This document shows, piece after piece, positions 1-11,499 of a DNA stretch of 64,000 bases. The stretch is from positions 33,210,459 to 33,274,458 of the forward strand of contig OZ038509.1 in the NCBI GenBank assembly GCA_964036315.1, in the 5' to 3' direction. A model generated the notes under the pieces. That model saw only the letters and a program-made list of their open reading frames with translations, was not told where the DNA came from and made no database searches. Every line of letters begins with the position of its first letter. The stretch's first letter is position 1. The translations under genes and the position numbers were made by a program. The stretch comes from Acanthosepion esculentum. Lineage: Eukaryota > Mollusca > Cephalopoda > Sepiida > Sepiidae.

Positions 1-49
1 ATGATGTAGGTTTTATATGCATCTAAAATGTAGGTTTTATACATATATT

Positions 50-111
50 TTCTAGAGTCTGTCTATATTTCTGCGATGAGGTATTATGTACAGTATTTAC
101 ATTAGTCGGAC
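50..111 (-). repeat. Tail fragment of the hammerhead-bearing SINE-like repeat
   Basis: The reverse complement matches the 3' tail of the SINE-like repeats at 541-885 and 49515-49862 (shared blocks GTAAATACTGTACATAATAC and CCTCATC). It lies in opposite orientation to the copy at 541-885, so the two bracket the PLE relic between them. It joins directly to the PLE coding remnant at 112. Confidence 0.7.
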
Positions 112-405
112 TATAAAGGAGAGACAGGCCGCCCCCTCAAGGTAAGGCTTCAAGAACACCAGAAAGCTGTAACGCGAGGGGAAGTAGAAAAATCAGGCGT
201 GGCTGACCACATATGGAGAGAGAATGGAATTAACCGTCCCCTGTGGGATCATGTTGAGATCATAGACAAGGAACACCATTAGAAAATTCGAAAACTTAAG
301 GAATCAGCACATATGCTAGGCCACAAAAATCTCCTGAGTCGACCAAGCATAGAATTAAATACAATATGGGAACCAGTAATAAGGAGTGTCAGAGAAAAGC
401 AATGA
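112..405 (+). pseudogene. Penelope-like element C-terminal GIY-YIG endonuclease relic
   Basis: The plus-strand frame starting YKGETGRP continues for about 98 codons to a TGA and has one in-frame TAG. It carries the GIY-YIG nuclease signature region (YxGETGR, then RLQEHQKAV), followed by the PLE C-terminal block ADHIWRENG, RPLWDHVEIID, KIRKLKESAHMLGH and SRPSIELNTIWEPV. In the family this domain nicks target DNA next to the reverse transcriptase, but no reverse transcriptase is attached here. The 5' end is a chimeric junction with a SINE tail. Assignment to a PLE is by remembered family resemblance; the clade differs from the PLE pieces at 13, 22 and 23 kb. Confidence 0.82.
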
Positions 406-530
406 TAACAAAGTTGCAATATGAGCTCTGGTAAAAACATGTAATGATAACAGCAAAAATTGCAATATGAGAACTGGTAAAAAAATAGTTGCTGAAAACA
501 TTAGGTTTATAATACCCAGAAATTCATACC

Positions 531-885
531 CAGGACACATGGCACAGGACACATGGCACAGTGGATAAAGGCGTTGGTTAGATCCAGTGACAGACCCAAA
601 GTGTGTGAGTTCAATACCCGGTTAAGGCAGTGGAGAATTTCAGAGGGAAAATTTGCAGGAGATAACTGATAACTGACATCCATCAAACATGGCACGTGGA
701 ACTAGAACAGTCTACCCCGGTGATCGAAATAAAGGGTTCAGTTCGAAATTCCAACCACCTGAAGAAGGCCGGAGAGTACAACGGCCGAAACGTTGTGACA
801 AATATGGCGACAAAGATGAGGACAATAGTCCGACTAATGTAAATACTATATATTTTCTAGCTAAGGTAATACTTAAAAAATAATA
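531..885 (+). mobile_element. SINE-like repeat with tRNA-like head and hammerhead core (copy 1)
   Basis: The head at about 550-620 resembles a tRNA gene: an A-box-like GGCACAGTGGATAAAGG and a B-box-like GAGTTCAATACCC. The body contains a short frame (starting MARGTRTVYPG, 689-883) that recurs in the copies at 11.5 and 49.6 kb, where it probably reflects shared repeat sequence rather than a gene. A 15-bp block (GGACACATGGCACAG) is tandemly duplicated at 531-560 and may mark the insertion edge. The tail holds the ribozyme-like core listed separately. Confidence 0.7.
759..791 (+). ncRNA. Hammerhead-ribozyme-like core
   Basis: CTGAAGA matches the CUGANGA core. It is followed by a helix II with GGCC pairing to GGCC around a 12-nt loop, then GAAAC. 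The helix II arms, loop and GAAA tetrad are in canonical order. Helices I and III and the cleavage triplet are not obvious in a single copy, so self-cleavage would need an unusually short helix III or a dimer. PLE terminal repeats are known to carry minimal hammerheads. The same core recurs at 49614-49646. Confidence 0.5.
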
Positions 886-1640
886 TTAAATGTACTGGTT
901 AGAAATCTTAAAATGTCCATACTTTCATCAACATCTAAATGATATATATGTTGACGCAAGAAAATAGGAGGTCGCTTTGCACACAGGTAATTTTTTGAAG
1001 AGGTTAAAAATCGTGTGACCGGTTACATTATATACAGGTATTTTTTTCAGTAGGGGTTCAAATTTAATCTCCAAAATACAGAAGTCGCATTATACATGAA
1101 TATCGGCTTATACACAAGTATACATGGTAATCCTAAATTATATTTTAATTATAAATATTCACTATTTTCTTCAGCTGTATGTGCTTTTTTTCTCGCACAA
1201 AAACTGCTTCTCTCATTTTTTATTTTCCTAAATTTACCCGACATATTTGCATTTTATTTAACCTATTTCCAAAATACAAATCTCAATGATTTGTTCACGG
1301 GTGTATTTTTCAATTTTCTATTCACTGTACTCAAGCTGAACGCAGCGTTTTGTATAGCAAGGCTGCAATGTTAATGAGTTTTCCTTGGTGTATCGAAAAT
1401 TCTCAGATGAAGTAACGAAACGTCACGCTTAAAAATAAAATCAACATCCACCTGGTTTTTACGAATTCCACTTTTACATATTTTGTCAGATATTTTACAT
1501 CAATCATTTATCATAATTTTAAATAATTATAATAATGAAAAAGGAAAAGAGTTTTTGCCGGATGGATAGCTGTCCCGACAGATGAACAAAGTGTGAAGAT
1601 GAACGAAAGTAAAAGTAAAAAAAAATATCTTAATTTTGAT
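886..1640. other. Unassigned AT-rich stretch
   Basis: Low-complexity AT-rich DNA. The open frame at 1096-1374 is hydrophobic and T-rich with no recognisable motif. I see no gene or repeat family that I can support. Confidence 0.4.
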
Positions 1641-1990
1641 CGGAGAGGAACCCGGACGAGGCTCCGCCGAAGGGCAGAGTCTCGTTCGTGGTGGTTGACC
1701 AACCCAATCCCGTTTATACGGGATCTACGGGCATTTTTTGGCCAATCCTACGGGCTCGGGAATAACCCACTTTAAACCCGGCCTTGTGCCACATCTATCA
1801 CTCGTGGGGGGACAGTAAATACTGTCTGTAACAGAGTAGACGGCGACGTCTTCTCGGTTGGACGGTCGAACTCTCTGCCTCTGAGCAGAGAGGGACCCGG
1901 ACGAGGCTACGCCAAAGGGCAGAGTCTCGTTCGGGGAGTTTGACCAATCCGGTCTCGTTTATACGGGTTCTACGGGCATTTTTTGGTAGG
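1641..1990 (+). repeat. GC-rich tandem repeat, 1.4 units of about 245 bp (array A)
   Basis: The block CCCGGACGAGGCT begins at 1651 and again at 1896, a period of 245 bp. Each unit also carries GGGCAGAGTCTCGTTC, CTACGGGCATTTTTTGG and GGCCTTGTGCCACATCTATC, and has strong internal dyads (for example GACGGCGACGTC). GC content stands far above the surroundings. The same family lies in opposite orientation at 3310-3835 and as a single diverged unit at 31195-31430. No protein function is evident. Confidence 0.85.
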
Positions 1991-3309
1991 GTAGTTTCAT
2001 GTTCGTAATAAATGACATACGGAGAAGTTTCAAAGGCCTTAGGTACGGAATTAAGGTACTTCCCGTGTGCTAAGACGCGTTTTCTCTCTGAAAAATGACC
2101 TAAAAATCACCCTGTTTCTTAGCACTGGAAAATCAAGTTGTAGAGGAGTTTGACAACCCCCACGAACCCCAATTACAAGATACAGCTATCACGAACCCGA
2201 GACATATAAACACATTTATCATTCATATGTAGAAACCGATAGTATCATACCATATATATTGTTGATTTTTTTCGAGAATTTATGATAACCAGTAGACAGA
2301 AGTTCTAACAACCGAAAATAAAAAACGGCTGTAATAATACAAATGAATAGTCGATAAAATATTCGTCATATAATAACGAACTGTAGTATTGACACTGCAA
2401 AAGCAACACACGGTTTGCGCTCTTGGACGCAACCCTGAAATATCAGTCGGCAGTTGGATGTAAACACGCCGTGTACTGAGACGCCTTGTGATTTACGGTG
2501 GCAAGTACGAGTTCTTTCTGATGAGAATAAGTATAACATTGTGCTAAACTCTATTGAAATTAATTAATAGTTAACAACTGCAAATGTTTAATAATAGGTC
2601 CAAAATGCGATAACTTGTTGTGATCACTCAATCTTTCTTTTTGTCGCGGTAAAATCAAACAGTGTCTCTAATATCCTTTTCTTCCATCTTTCCTCACAAT
2701 CAAAACAGAATAATCCAGAGGAGATGGCAGGGCGTAGTGTACGCGCTAACTAAGGAACAAGCATAATAATAATAATGCCCTAATGCTACACCAGTTATGG
2801 CTTCTGATCTTAATTGATAGACTTTATCATATACGTGTTTTGGGTCGCACCGGGGAGTTTATGTGGTGCTTTTATTAAAATCTGTCACCATGGCGATGAA
2901 GCTTATCAGACGAGGTGCCATAATGGTATAATGGTATACTGGGCTTCGTATATCTGTGCCTGGCGTTAATGCTCTCGCCGACAGTGGAAATTCGAACTGG
3001 TGCCGCTTTCGTGGCAATTTTGATCAAAAAATGAACTTCATCAAAACTTATTTTGAAAGTAATAAATTAAAAATAAAATACTTAGGATAATACTTTATGT
3101 TGTGGATTCCGGGATGAATCCGATATCAATGAATAGCAAACGCCAGGAATGGATAATGGAAATAAATGTATTAACGTCATAATACCAACTGGTAATACGG
3201 GTTAGTAGATCCAGGAATGCGGGTTAGTAGCACTTAATATATATACAGTCTTGGTATTGAAGTATTGCGGTAAGACTCCTTACTACGGGCTCGCTAACTG
3301 CGACTCTTG
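1991..3309. other. Segment between inverted GC-rich arrays
   Basis: About 1.3 kb bounded by GC-rich arrays in opposite orientation. No open frame or family is recognised. It could be the interior of a composite element with long inverted ends, but the array ends are not symmetrical, so this remains a guess. Confidence 0.35.
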
Positions 3310-3835
3310 TGCTACCCTCCTCTATTACAGACAGTATTTACTGCCCCCCCATCACGAGGGATAGATGTGGCACAAGGCCGAGTTTAACGTGGGTATTCCC
3401 GAGCCCGTAAGCTCGGCCAAAAAATGCCCGTAGAACCCGTATAAACGAGATCGGAGTGGTCAACCTCCCCGAACGAGACTCTGCCCTTCGGCGGAGCCTC
3501 GTCCGGGTCCCTCTCTGTTCAGAGGCAGAGAGTTCGGCCGTCCAACCGAGAAGACGTCGCCGTCTACTCTGTTACAGACAGTATTTACTGTCCCCCCACG
3601 AGGGATAGATGTGGCACAAGGCCGGTTTATTGTGGGGTATTCCCGAGCCCGTAGGATTGGCCAAAAAATGCCCGTAGATCCCGTATGAAAGGGATCGGGT
3701 TGGTCAACTACCCTGAACGAGACTCTACTCTTCGGCGGAGCCTCGGCCGGGTTCCTCTCTGCACAGAGGCAGAGAGTTCGACCGTCCAACAGAGAAGACG
3801 TCGCCGTCTGCTCTGTTGCAGACTGTCCGTTTATT
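3310..3835 (-). repeat. GC-rich tandem repeat, about 2 units (array B, inverted relative to A)
   Basis: Two units with CAGTATTTACTG at 3332 and 3579, a period of 247 bp, plus a partial third start near 3815. The reverse complement matches array A across the blocks GATAGATGTGGCACAAGGCC, CCAAAAAATGCCCGTAG and CTCGTCCGGG. Open frames across it (3460-3789 minus, 3685-3867 plus) reflect GC-rich repeat sequence and are not believed to be genes. Confidence 0.85.
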
Positions 3836-4009
3836 CACTGGTAGTAGTATATGTATACCTCGGTTGAGTCCATTTGTGTAAAAAGTGGAGACTTCTTAAT
3901 ACTTTATAAGTACGAAATATGTTTCGCCTGAATGAGAAGGGATTTTTAAAAATCTGATGTTTTAATTTTAGAAAGTGGATCGGATTGATATGTTTTTAGC
4001 ACTGTTTCG

Positions 4010-4500
4010 TATGTTTTGTTTAAATCATTTCACCACAAGCAATACAATAAAAACCACTAGGATATAAGGGATTACTGAAAGTGAAAGAAACAGAGAAGAC
4101 AATAAAAGAATAGGGTTTAAGGAGACAGAAGATAACTATTGACATTACATTTAAATTTTTGAAAATCGTAGTTGACAGCAAAGCAGGCAACCGGAAGAGT
4201 AGGTCTTACACTTACAACTATCTCTTTCAACTGTGAAATTATGAGGCCGAGCTGCCAATCTAGTACTACGCTTAAATTCGTCAGTCCTTCGAGATATCTG
4301 AAGCAACAGCCCGAGCTTCACCATACATATGTAAAGCTTAAGAGACCCAACAGTAACACAGTAGTAGTTGACCTAGAGAAGTGAAAGCAATATTCTTTGT
4401 CTGATAGTAGACCCTGTGAGGTGAGATGCTTAACCAATTTGTAGTTAATTAGAGTGTCTAGGACTTTGCCAAGTAGGTCGATAGTTAGAAAGATCAGGCG
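4010..4500 (+). repeat. Dispersed repeat R, copy 1
   Basis: Aligns in the same orientation with 6585-6930 over ATTTCACC, ATTGACATTACATTTAAA, CAGCAAAGCAGGCAACCGGA, GCTGCCAAT and TACGCTTAAATTC. The two copies are diverged. No coding or tRNA-like features were found. The element class is unknown. Confidence 0.65.
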
Positions 4501-5237
4501 GTTCGTCTGAGTTTTTTTATTTTTAAATCTAACTACAGAAGAGGATTTCCAACAAGCAAGAAAGCAAAAAGCAGCAAGGCAATTATTGTAGTGTTTAGAT
4601 ATGCAGATTAAAAATTGTTACTTTCACCATGATCAAAACTCATTCATCATTAAAAATATTTTTTTTTATTTTCTCGTCCCCTCAGGACGTAGCCGATCGT
4701 GTCTCTCCACAATTTCTTTTTGGGAATTGCCATGACATCTCGGGCAAACAGAAGCGGGGGTGATTTTCCGTTGCCTTTTTCATTGTTTTGAATTTAGAGC
4801 TTTCTTTGTTTTAGACTTGATGCCACCCAATGCTTGATAACCCAATCTACCCTGTTGTTTAACCTATAGCCGGAGGATAAGAATATTCATGCCTTTCCTA
4901 AGGGCATTAGGAAAAGATGTACGTAACAGATTCCAATTTCCATGTTGATGCCCGTTTGGCTATCCAAACATCGTTAGTAAGAATATTAAATACTTATATA
5001 TCTAATATTACATACTTATATATCTACATATGCGTAATGAGCTTCGAGTGTGAATGCATTCATTCTCTTTTGCATGTGTGTGTAATCAACATTGTTTCCC
5101 AATGAAAATGAGTGACTAAACATTTGAAATGTGCTTTGTAAATCAAACGCCATATAGTAAATAACGTAAAGGAAAAGAACAGTTGAAGTTTTGCTGCAAG
5201 TCTACAATAATCATTATATAAATATAGAGAAACCATA
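4501..5237. other. Unassigned stretch
   Basis: AT-rich, no recognised family. The frame at 4917-5105 has no domain signature and is probably chance. Confidence 0.35.
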
Positions 5238-5318
5238 CATCAGTCTGCTTTGTTTGTTTGTTTCTTTGTTTCTTTCTTTCTTTCTTCCTATCTATCTATC
5301 TATCTATCTATCTATCTC
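5238..5318 (+). repeat. Compound microsatellite (TTTG/TTTC)n(TATC)n
   Basis: TTTGTTTG and TTTC units run directly into at least eight TATC units. Confidence 0.95.
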
Positions 5319-5347
5319 TACAGATACCCAAATAAGTCTAAGGATGC

Positions 5348-5394
5348 GATGCAACAGGGTAAAAATGCTGCAATGATCAGCTGATGTCGCTAAG
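5348..5394 (-). repeat. AGCGACATCAG motif, copy 1
   Basis: Reading the minus strand: CTTAGCGACATCAGCTGATC, with TGTTGCATC about 25 nt further on. Block 2 (ACATTCC) is degenerate. Confidence 0.6.
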
Positions 5395-5924
5395 CTTTCA
5401 TACAGAATGGCGAATAGTCGCGGTGCATCATTTTATAAATCTGACCAATAAATTGACAGAAATTGATGGTGACGTCACTGAACAGTTTTTATTTACATGT
5501 TATGCAACTCAAATTAATCGTAGAATTGAAATTGGGTAAAAAAAAGAATTGTTTGGATTTTTTCTTTTAGTTTATTTTTATTTACTATTACAAAACAGAA
5601 AAGGCAAGACTTTTATTATCTGAATGCAACGAAACATTCATTTGCAAATTTTCTTTCTTAAAATAAAATAAAATTGACGCAAAAGTCAAACATTAACTGT
5701 TGGCCTTTTTTTAACACAATGTATTACCAACTTAAATTAACTGTTGTGAAAAACAATGTACTTATTAAATTAAAATTAAAAACTCAACTCTTATTGCATC
5801 AATCAATTCTATATAGACTTCAGTGAATAATCAGAAATGGTATGTCAAATTTTATATTCTTGAAATATTTTCACCTTGACAAAGTTAATTTCTAAAAAAA
5901 AAACAGATAGATACGCACTTTTTA

Positions 5925-5964
5925 CATGCATCCTACTTTAGGTGGAGGAATTGTTGTCGCTAAG
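5925..5964 (-). repeat. AGCGACAWCAG motif, copy 2
   Basis: Minus strand CTTAGCGACAACAATTCCTC. Blocks 1 and 2 are partly fused and block 3 is lost. Confidence 0.5.
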
Positions 5965-6261
5965 GTCAAGAAAAAAAAAAGACAAAATCAGTCTTCCAAG
6001 AACTTATATTGACACTTTCTCTTCGAGTGGATGTGAGAAAATCAAAGATGAATCATTAGATATAAGATGTAGACATCATATATATTAACATTTGCAATAT
6101 TTATGGGGGAAAATTGCCCAATATCAACGACAGGGTGTTTATAGGTATAATGTGTGGAGAAAGGAATCAAAACTGCGTGGTAAATAACGGCGAGTTCCAG
6201 ATGGTCTGACAATCACGACGCATCTTGATTCCTATATCCACTATCTTCATCTCCTTCTCCT

Positions 6262-6388
<127 letters not shown>

Positions 6389-6584
6389 ATTACATATCTA
6401 GACTTCACTGTTAATTGTTTTTTTTAGTAATTTATTCTTGTTACTTGACTTGGTGTTATTACTAGCGTACTAATGACTGGAAATCTTGCAGGGATTCATC
6501 ATTGGTGGCCACAATCTTAACAACATGTGATATGCAGATAAAAGAAGAAGAATTATGAAAGTTTAGGTTTATAAGTGTATTTTT

Positions 6585-6930
6585 GTGTTGTTTGAATCTT
6601 CTTTAAGCATTTCACCCTAAGTAATGCAGGAGTGCCACTACCACGCAGGGTGTTACGGGGAGTGAAAGCGAGAGAAAAGATGGGTGTAGGGGGAATTGAG
6701 GAAAGGAAAAAGGACAAGGATCAAGGCTACAGATGATGGCGATTGACGTTGAATTTAAACTTTAAAAGATTGTAGGTAGCAGAGAAGCAAGTAAACGGAA
6801 GGGAGTTCCAATGTGAGTGCGAGGAAAGAAACTGTTAGAGTAGAAGTGGCAGTTACATTTAACTATTTCAACAGTAAAAGTTGGGACCTAGATGCCAATT
6901 TCGTAGCACGCTTAAATTCATGTAGTCAGG
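6585..6930 (+). repeat. Dispersed repeat R, copy 2
   Basis: Same orientation and block order as 4010-4500 (ATTTCACC, ATTGACGTTGAATTTAAA, GCAAGTAAACGGAAGG, TAGATGCCAAT, CACGCTTAAATTC). About 2.6 kb downstream of copy 1. Confidence 0.65.
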
Positions 6931-7121
6931 GTACTAGGGAAAATGTTTAATAATACAATCTGTCGTATTAATAAATAAATATCAAATATATATATATATA
7001 AAAATATAAATAAATACTTTCACAAAAAAACATTCAATTTTTTTCCTTTTAATTTGCAACTTTTCAGTTGTTTTTTCCATATTATATACATATCAAGAAA
7101 GTATACGTGGCTTCTCATTAT

Positions 7122-7122
7122 G

Positions 7123-7203
<81 letters not shown>
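7122..7203. repeat. (TA)n microsatellite
   Basis: About 80 bp of uninterrupted TA, followed by a GA-rich tail. Confidence 0.97.
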
Positions 7204-7206
<3 letters not shown>

Positions 7207-8064
7207 GGAGAGAGAGGGGGGTATAAATATATAAATAGATATATTTATGGGCTAAAGTGCTCAATGTCAGGGATAAAGCATATTTAAATATACAAGTGGG
7301 CATTGAGGTCAAAACAGTGCGGCGACAAATTGTATCATGTTAAACGCAATCTTCAAGTCCTGTGTGTTGTTTTGGTTCGACTATTTATATATGCTGGTCA
7401 ATGGTCCATTGTGGATAGAAGGTCTATTGTATTATCGTAACGGTTATTGGGTAAGCTGTAACGGTTAGGTTTCAATGATTCCAGATGCTATTCTGTAGAA
7501 ATGATTGTGAATCCGAAAGCAGTTATTTGTAGCTAATTTTCCTTTGTGTTGTATAATGAGCAAAATGCGAGCTTACACGCGTACATTTAGCATAACTTAA
7601 AAATATATTTTATCATATATTTATATATATATATATAATGTATCTTTGCAGCAAATTCTCTTCTTTGCATATATAATTGAAGAGTTCGGAAATATTTTGT
7701 GGTATTTTTCCTTTGTTCGTAAGTTTTTTGAATTTTATTAATAGATTTCCCGATATTCTTTCTCCAGTTATTTTCATTTATTTTGTTCGGCTTCAGCAAG
7801 ACAAGTTGTCTTCAATGTGGTACGCTTTCTATGACGTCTTATTCTTCAACAATAAAAAATGTCAGCGTATATCAAAATGACATTTTCTAATTTTTGCTAT
7901 ATCTTCATTCACAACAAAAAAATATATATAATTAAGCTCATCATAAATTTTGGAAATTATTTCAAACCTGTCAGTACAATTCAGTTTTATTCAACATGAG
8001 AAATTAAAATCTAACACTAAAACACTTTCCCACTGTTCTTTACTTTTTTAAAACATAATTGTTT
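7204..8064. other. Unassigned AT-rich stretch
   Basis: Nothing recognised. A short imperfect (TA)n run lies near 7614-7637. Confidence 0.35.
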
Positions 8065-8525
8065 TTGTTGATGATGCATTGTTCCACCTGATACCTTCAT
8101 CTACACCCACTCAATCTTTAATGGCTGACAACGAAGAATCCTAAATACCGACTCCATATGGTACACCAGCGACATCAGATCAACATTCCTGTACAAAGAT
8201 CTGTTGCGTCTAATCCGAATTTGTTTCCAGTCCCTTCCCTTGGCCGCCCCGTAAACTCAGGAAAAGAAGAAAAAGAGCAACATTTAAGCCCTTTTTACAG
8301 GTGACAGTCAGCATTGTGCGTGTGAAGTGGAAGCGTGTATATTTGATCAATGCTAATGGAATTTGGTGCCTAAGCCCGCCCCCACCTTGAGATACTTTAT
8401 CAGTCTTCATTCTTCAGTGATGGAAAGTCCAAGAATTGTCGCTGGCAGCAGAGATAAAGAAAACGATGATTCAGTTTGGAATTATCCTGGGAACGTCACG
8501 AAGGGAGGAGAAAATATTTTGATAT
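8065..8525 (+). repeat. Roughly 500-bp repeat Q, copy 1 (contains a motif copy)
   Basis: Near-collinear with 57236-57760 across the whole length: TACACCCACTCAAT, AATTTGTTTCCAGTCC, CCTTTTTACAGGTGACAGTC, GTGTATATTTGATCAATGCT, AAGAATTGTCGCTGGCAGCA and GAAAATATTTTG are shared. Differences are scattered substitutions and small indels; the 57-kb copy has about 30 extra bases near 57520-57550. It carries an AGCGACATCAG motif copy in the same place. It is either a dispersed element or an old segmental duplication; no coding function is evident. Confidence 0.85.
8167..8210 (+). repeat. AGCGACATCAG motif, copy 3
   Basis: CCAGCGACATCAGATCAACA, then TTCCTGTACA, then CTGTTGCGTC. All three blocks are recognisable. 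Confidence 0.7.
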
Positions 8526-9430
8526 TTTTTTGCTTTGGAATTTGTATCTTGTAAACTTTTGTTCTTTTCATGGATGTTAACAAGATATATTAAGGGTGCT
8601 TTTTTGTAGTTCTTATATCTTGTTTCAATCAAGATAATCGGGATGTTTCGTTTTTAACATGCCAAACGTTTTAATGATTTTAATGTACTCTATTGAGTTC
8701 CATACATTCAATATCCAATACTTGATAATCATTTTTAATTACTTGATGATTGCTATTTTTAAAATTTAATGAGTTGCTAGTCAGTTCAATCCTTCGCAGA
8801 TTTATGCCTTTGTACTAAAACTTAGACTCCCCACCCCGACTTCAAAACTCGCCGTTCTCAACACTAGGCTGGACTTTCTAAACAATTCTACAGCTGCCAG
8901 TGAATCACTTTTTACGTTTAATAGTTCAACTTTTGAATAAGCCTTAGTATTTTTTTTCATTTTGATTTGCTTCATCCAGTAGTTTAACAAAACAATTTGA
9001 CATTTTTATTATGCTATGACAACCTGATCTCCTTCTCTTTGCATTGATAGGTTGAACTGCCTGGGCATATAATATATATAATTATTTTAAAAACATTTTC
9101 TACAGAAATCTCTGGATATTGTTCATACCACTGATTTTCATTGTTGAACCCAAGTCATTTGCGCACTTCCAAATGTACCACTTTCTCCGTAAATAAATTA
9201 TAACATTACTGCAGTAATATGTAACATGTGCTCCTTTTATTTTTATAGCTATGTACTTGTGATGTTTCAGCTGAAATTATATATATCCAGTGCAGATATG
9301 GTAACAATACTCCATTTTTAGTCTGATCTGGTATTTGTAAAAATAGAGCAAAGCAGGCGGTGTCAGGTACTTTTTAGATGGCTATAAGGTGCCGACCATT
9401 TTCCTAGCATCTTTCAAGATGATTCGTATA
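8526..9430. other. Unassigned AT-rich stretch
   Basis: No family or plausible gene recognised. Confidence 0.35.
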
Positions 9431-10165
9431 TACAGGGTGCGATAGGTAAATTGTCGCCATTTCGTATTTTTAATTTCGCGCATGCGCGTTGTTTGTTTTG
9501 ATTTTATCGACTGCCTACTACAGTAGGGTCAGTTGGGCACTGTCTATGAGAAAAGAGCACCATGATGCAATTCACTCCACCAGAAATTTGGAAAGGGTAT
9601 GCTGTACTGCTTAGCATTCGCGCCGGAAGCACCAATACGAAACTTGTTTGGGTGTCAGCCTGAGGAAAATGCAGAGGATTCGGAAAGAGTTGGATGAATC
9701 TAATGGTGATTACGAAGGTACGACAGTTCTGAACACTCACTTTGATCGTTCTGATAAAAAAAGAACTCCTGAATTTGTTGGTGAGGGCCTCAAACTCAAC
9801 ACGATGGTCTACATCAAGTGCTTTGAGGAGGTAGTGCTGCCCTGGGTCAAGAGATTGGCTTATGTAAGACCCTATGTCTGGTCATAGGACGCTGCACCAT
9901 GCCACACAAGCAGGAGAACCTAATCATGGCTGTCAGACAATTCAGCATTCACCAACTTAAACAAGGAGACCGTCCGGAATAGTAGCAGAAGATTCTGAAG
10001 TCGTCTGGAGGCCGGGGTTGAAGCTAATGGTGATTTTTTTAAATAGATTTACTCTTTACTATTTAAAGATATTTTTGTGTAATTTTGGTAAATATATCTG
10101 TTAAAATGAGATGTCATTATTATTTTAATTTTTGCATCATTTAGACGACAATTTATCCATCGTAA

Positions 10166-10170
<5 letters not shown>
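9431..10170 (+). mobile_element. Internally deleted mariner-like transposon with 27-28-bp TIRs
   Basis: The left TIR TACAGGGTGCGATAGGTAAA (9431 on, to TTGTCGCC at 9458) is matched in inverse by GACGACAATTTATCCATCGT (10144-10170). The ends fall at TA, as expected for the superfamily, and the right end abuts a (TA)n tract. Between them is a transposase relic, listed separately. At about 740 bp it is well below the roughly 1.3 kb of an autonomous mariner. Confidence 0.82.
9562..10040 (+). pseudogene. Mariner-type transposase relic
   Basis: An N-terminal frame from ATG 9562 (TPPEIWKGYAVLLSIRAG) breaks near 9660. A shifted frame (9648-9887) continues the N-terminal DNA-binding region (LRKMQRIRKELDES, then SDKKRTPEF) and then jumps to the C-terminal block FEEVVLPWVKRLAYVRPYVW. 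The DAAPCHTS motif, which carries the second catalytic Asp region, follows an in-frame TAG. The segment holding the first catalytic Asp is deleted. The family normally performs cut-and-paste transposition; this copy cannot encode an active enzyme. Confidence 0.8.

Positions 10171-10239
<69 letters not shown>
10168..10239. repeat. (TA)n microsatellite abutting the mariner end
   Basis: Begins at the transposon terminus and runs about 72 bp. Confidence 0.97.
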
Positions 10240-10244
<5 letters not shown>

Positions 10245-10356
10245 GGGGCTCTCCCCCTTTAACACAAGATGGACTCGTTTAAAGTATACTTATACTGACA
10301 GAGTTGGAGACAGGGTGGAGATACGTTGAGACAAGGTTGAGATACGTTGGTTGAGT

Positions 10357-10388
<32 letters not shown>
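10357..10388. repeat. (GA)n microsatellite
   Basis: About 15 GA units. Confidence 0.95.
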
Positions 10389-10390
<2 letters not shown>

Positions 10391-10550
10391 TTACGGCTTC
10401 ACTTACAGAGACTTGTACATATACTAACCCGCATTCCTGGACTACTAATCTTCGTTTCAAGTTTGTATTCTTACGTTCAATACACTTATTTTCCTATTTC
10501 AATTACTGGCATTGTTTATTTATTTGTGCGGGATTCAATCCCCAGAATCT

Positions 10551-10555
<5 letters not shown>

Positions 10556-10597
<42 letters not shown>
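10556..10597. repeat. (TA)n microsatellite
   Basis: About 20 TA units. The frame 10351-10839 that spans it is a product of the repeat and T-rich flanks. Confidence 0.95.
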
Positions 10598-10601
<4 letters not shown>

Positions 10602-10980
10602 AACTCTACAATATGATGTACATTTACTCCAATATTACTGCTGTGATAATTTCTTGCACCCTCGTAAGTTATACGTCAGTAATTGCTTTCCAAGAATCCT
10701 TTTTCAATCTTTTTTTCGAGTCGTCATATTATCATTCTCAAATGCTTTTCCCTCACAAACGAGGTTTGAACGTTACTTTCTAATTTTATATCGAGTTATA
10801 GTTTATTTCTCTTGGCTGGAATTTTTCCTGACTAATTAATTTTTTTCGCTGATCGTTCATGTCCCAAAGTAAACCCTTTATGCAGTCTATTTTTATCTAT
10901 TCGAATATTGCATTAAATTTCCTCCTTTTAAAATTTATTAAGTTAATTTTCTCGTCTTCTTTATATTCTTTCCTTTGTTC

Positions 10981-11316
10981 TTTTAATTCTCCAGTTAAAA
11001 CATCTTTTAATTCTCTAGTTAAAACATATTTTAATTCTCCAGTTAAAACATCTTTTAATTCTCCAGTTTAAACATCTTTTAATTCTCCAGTTAAAACATC
11101 TTTTAATTCTCCAGTTTAAACATCTTTTAATTCTCCAGTTAAAACATCTTTTAATTCTCCAGTTTAAACATCTTTTAATTCTCCAGTTTAAACATCTTTT
11201 AATTCTCCAATTAAAACATCTTTTAATTCTCCAGTTAAAACATCTTTTAATTCTCCAGTTTAAACATCTTTTAATTCTCCAGTTAAAACATCTTTTAATT
11301 CTCCAGTTAAAACATC
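10981..11316 (+). repeat. 24-bp minisatellite, 14 copies
   Basis: Unit TTTTAATTCTCCAGTT plus WAAACATC, 14 head-to-tail copies filling exactly 336 bp. A T/A dimorphism at one position partly alternates (an A/T/A/T run in copies 3-8). Copies 2 and 10 have private changes. Because 24 is a multiple of 3, the minus strand stays open as an 8-residue repeat (CFNWRIKR/CLNWRIKR). No start context or flanking domain supports a gene. Confidence 0.97.
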
Positions 11317-11499
11317 TGTACTCTTCTCTTCTTTTTGGACTTGAATACACTTGTTCTAGACTTTCGGTTATTTCTACTTTCTTTTTAGTGATTTTTTGTG
11401 AGGAAATTATATTTATTCAGAAGCTCACCAAAATGGCCCATAGACATTTTTATAAAACTTCCAGTTGCCTTTTTGAAGTTCTTTCTTCCCATAAAAATA

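Noticed and set aside
1641..3835. Long terminal inverted repeats of one large transposon
   Set aside because: The two arrays end at different points of the unit on inner and outer sides, so no defined shared termini or target duplication could be shown.
10981..11316. CRISPR array
   Set aside because: Units are contiguous with no variable spacers, and the context is eukaryotic.
11015..11350. 111-codon repetitive minus-strand frame
   Set aside because: Explained by a 24-bp minisatellite (multiple of three) with no start context or flanking domain.
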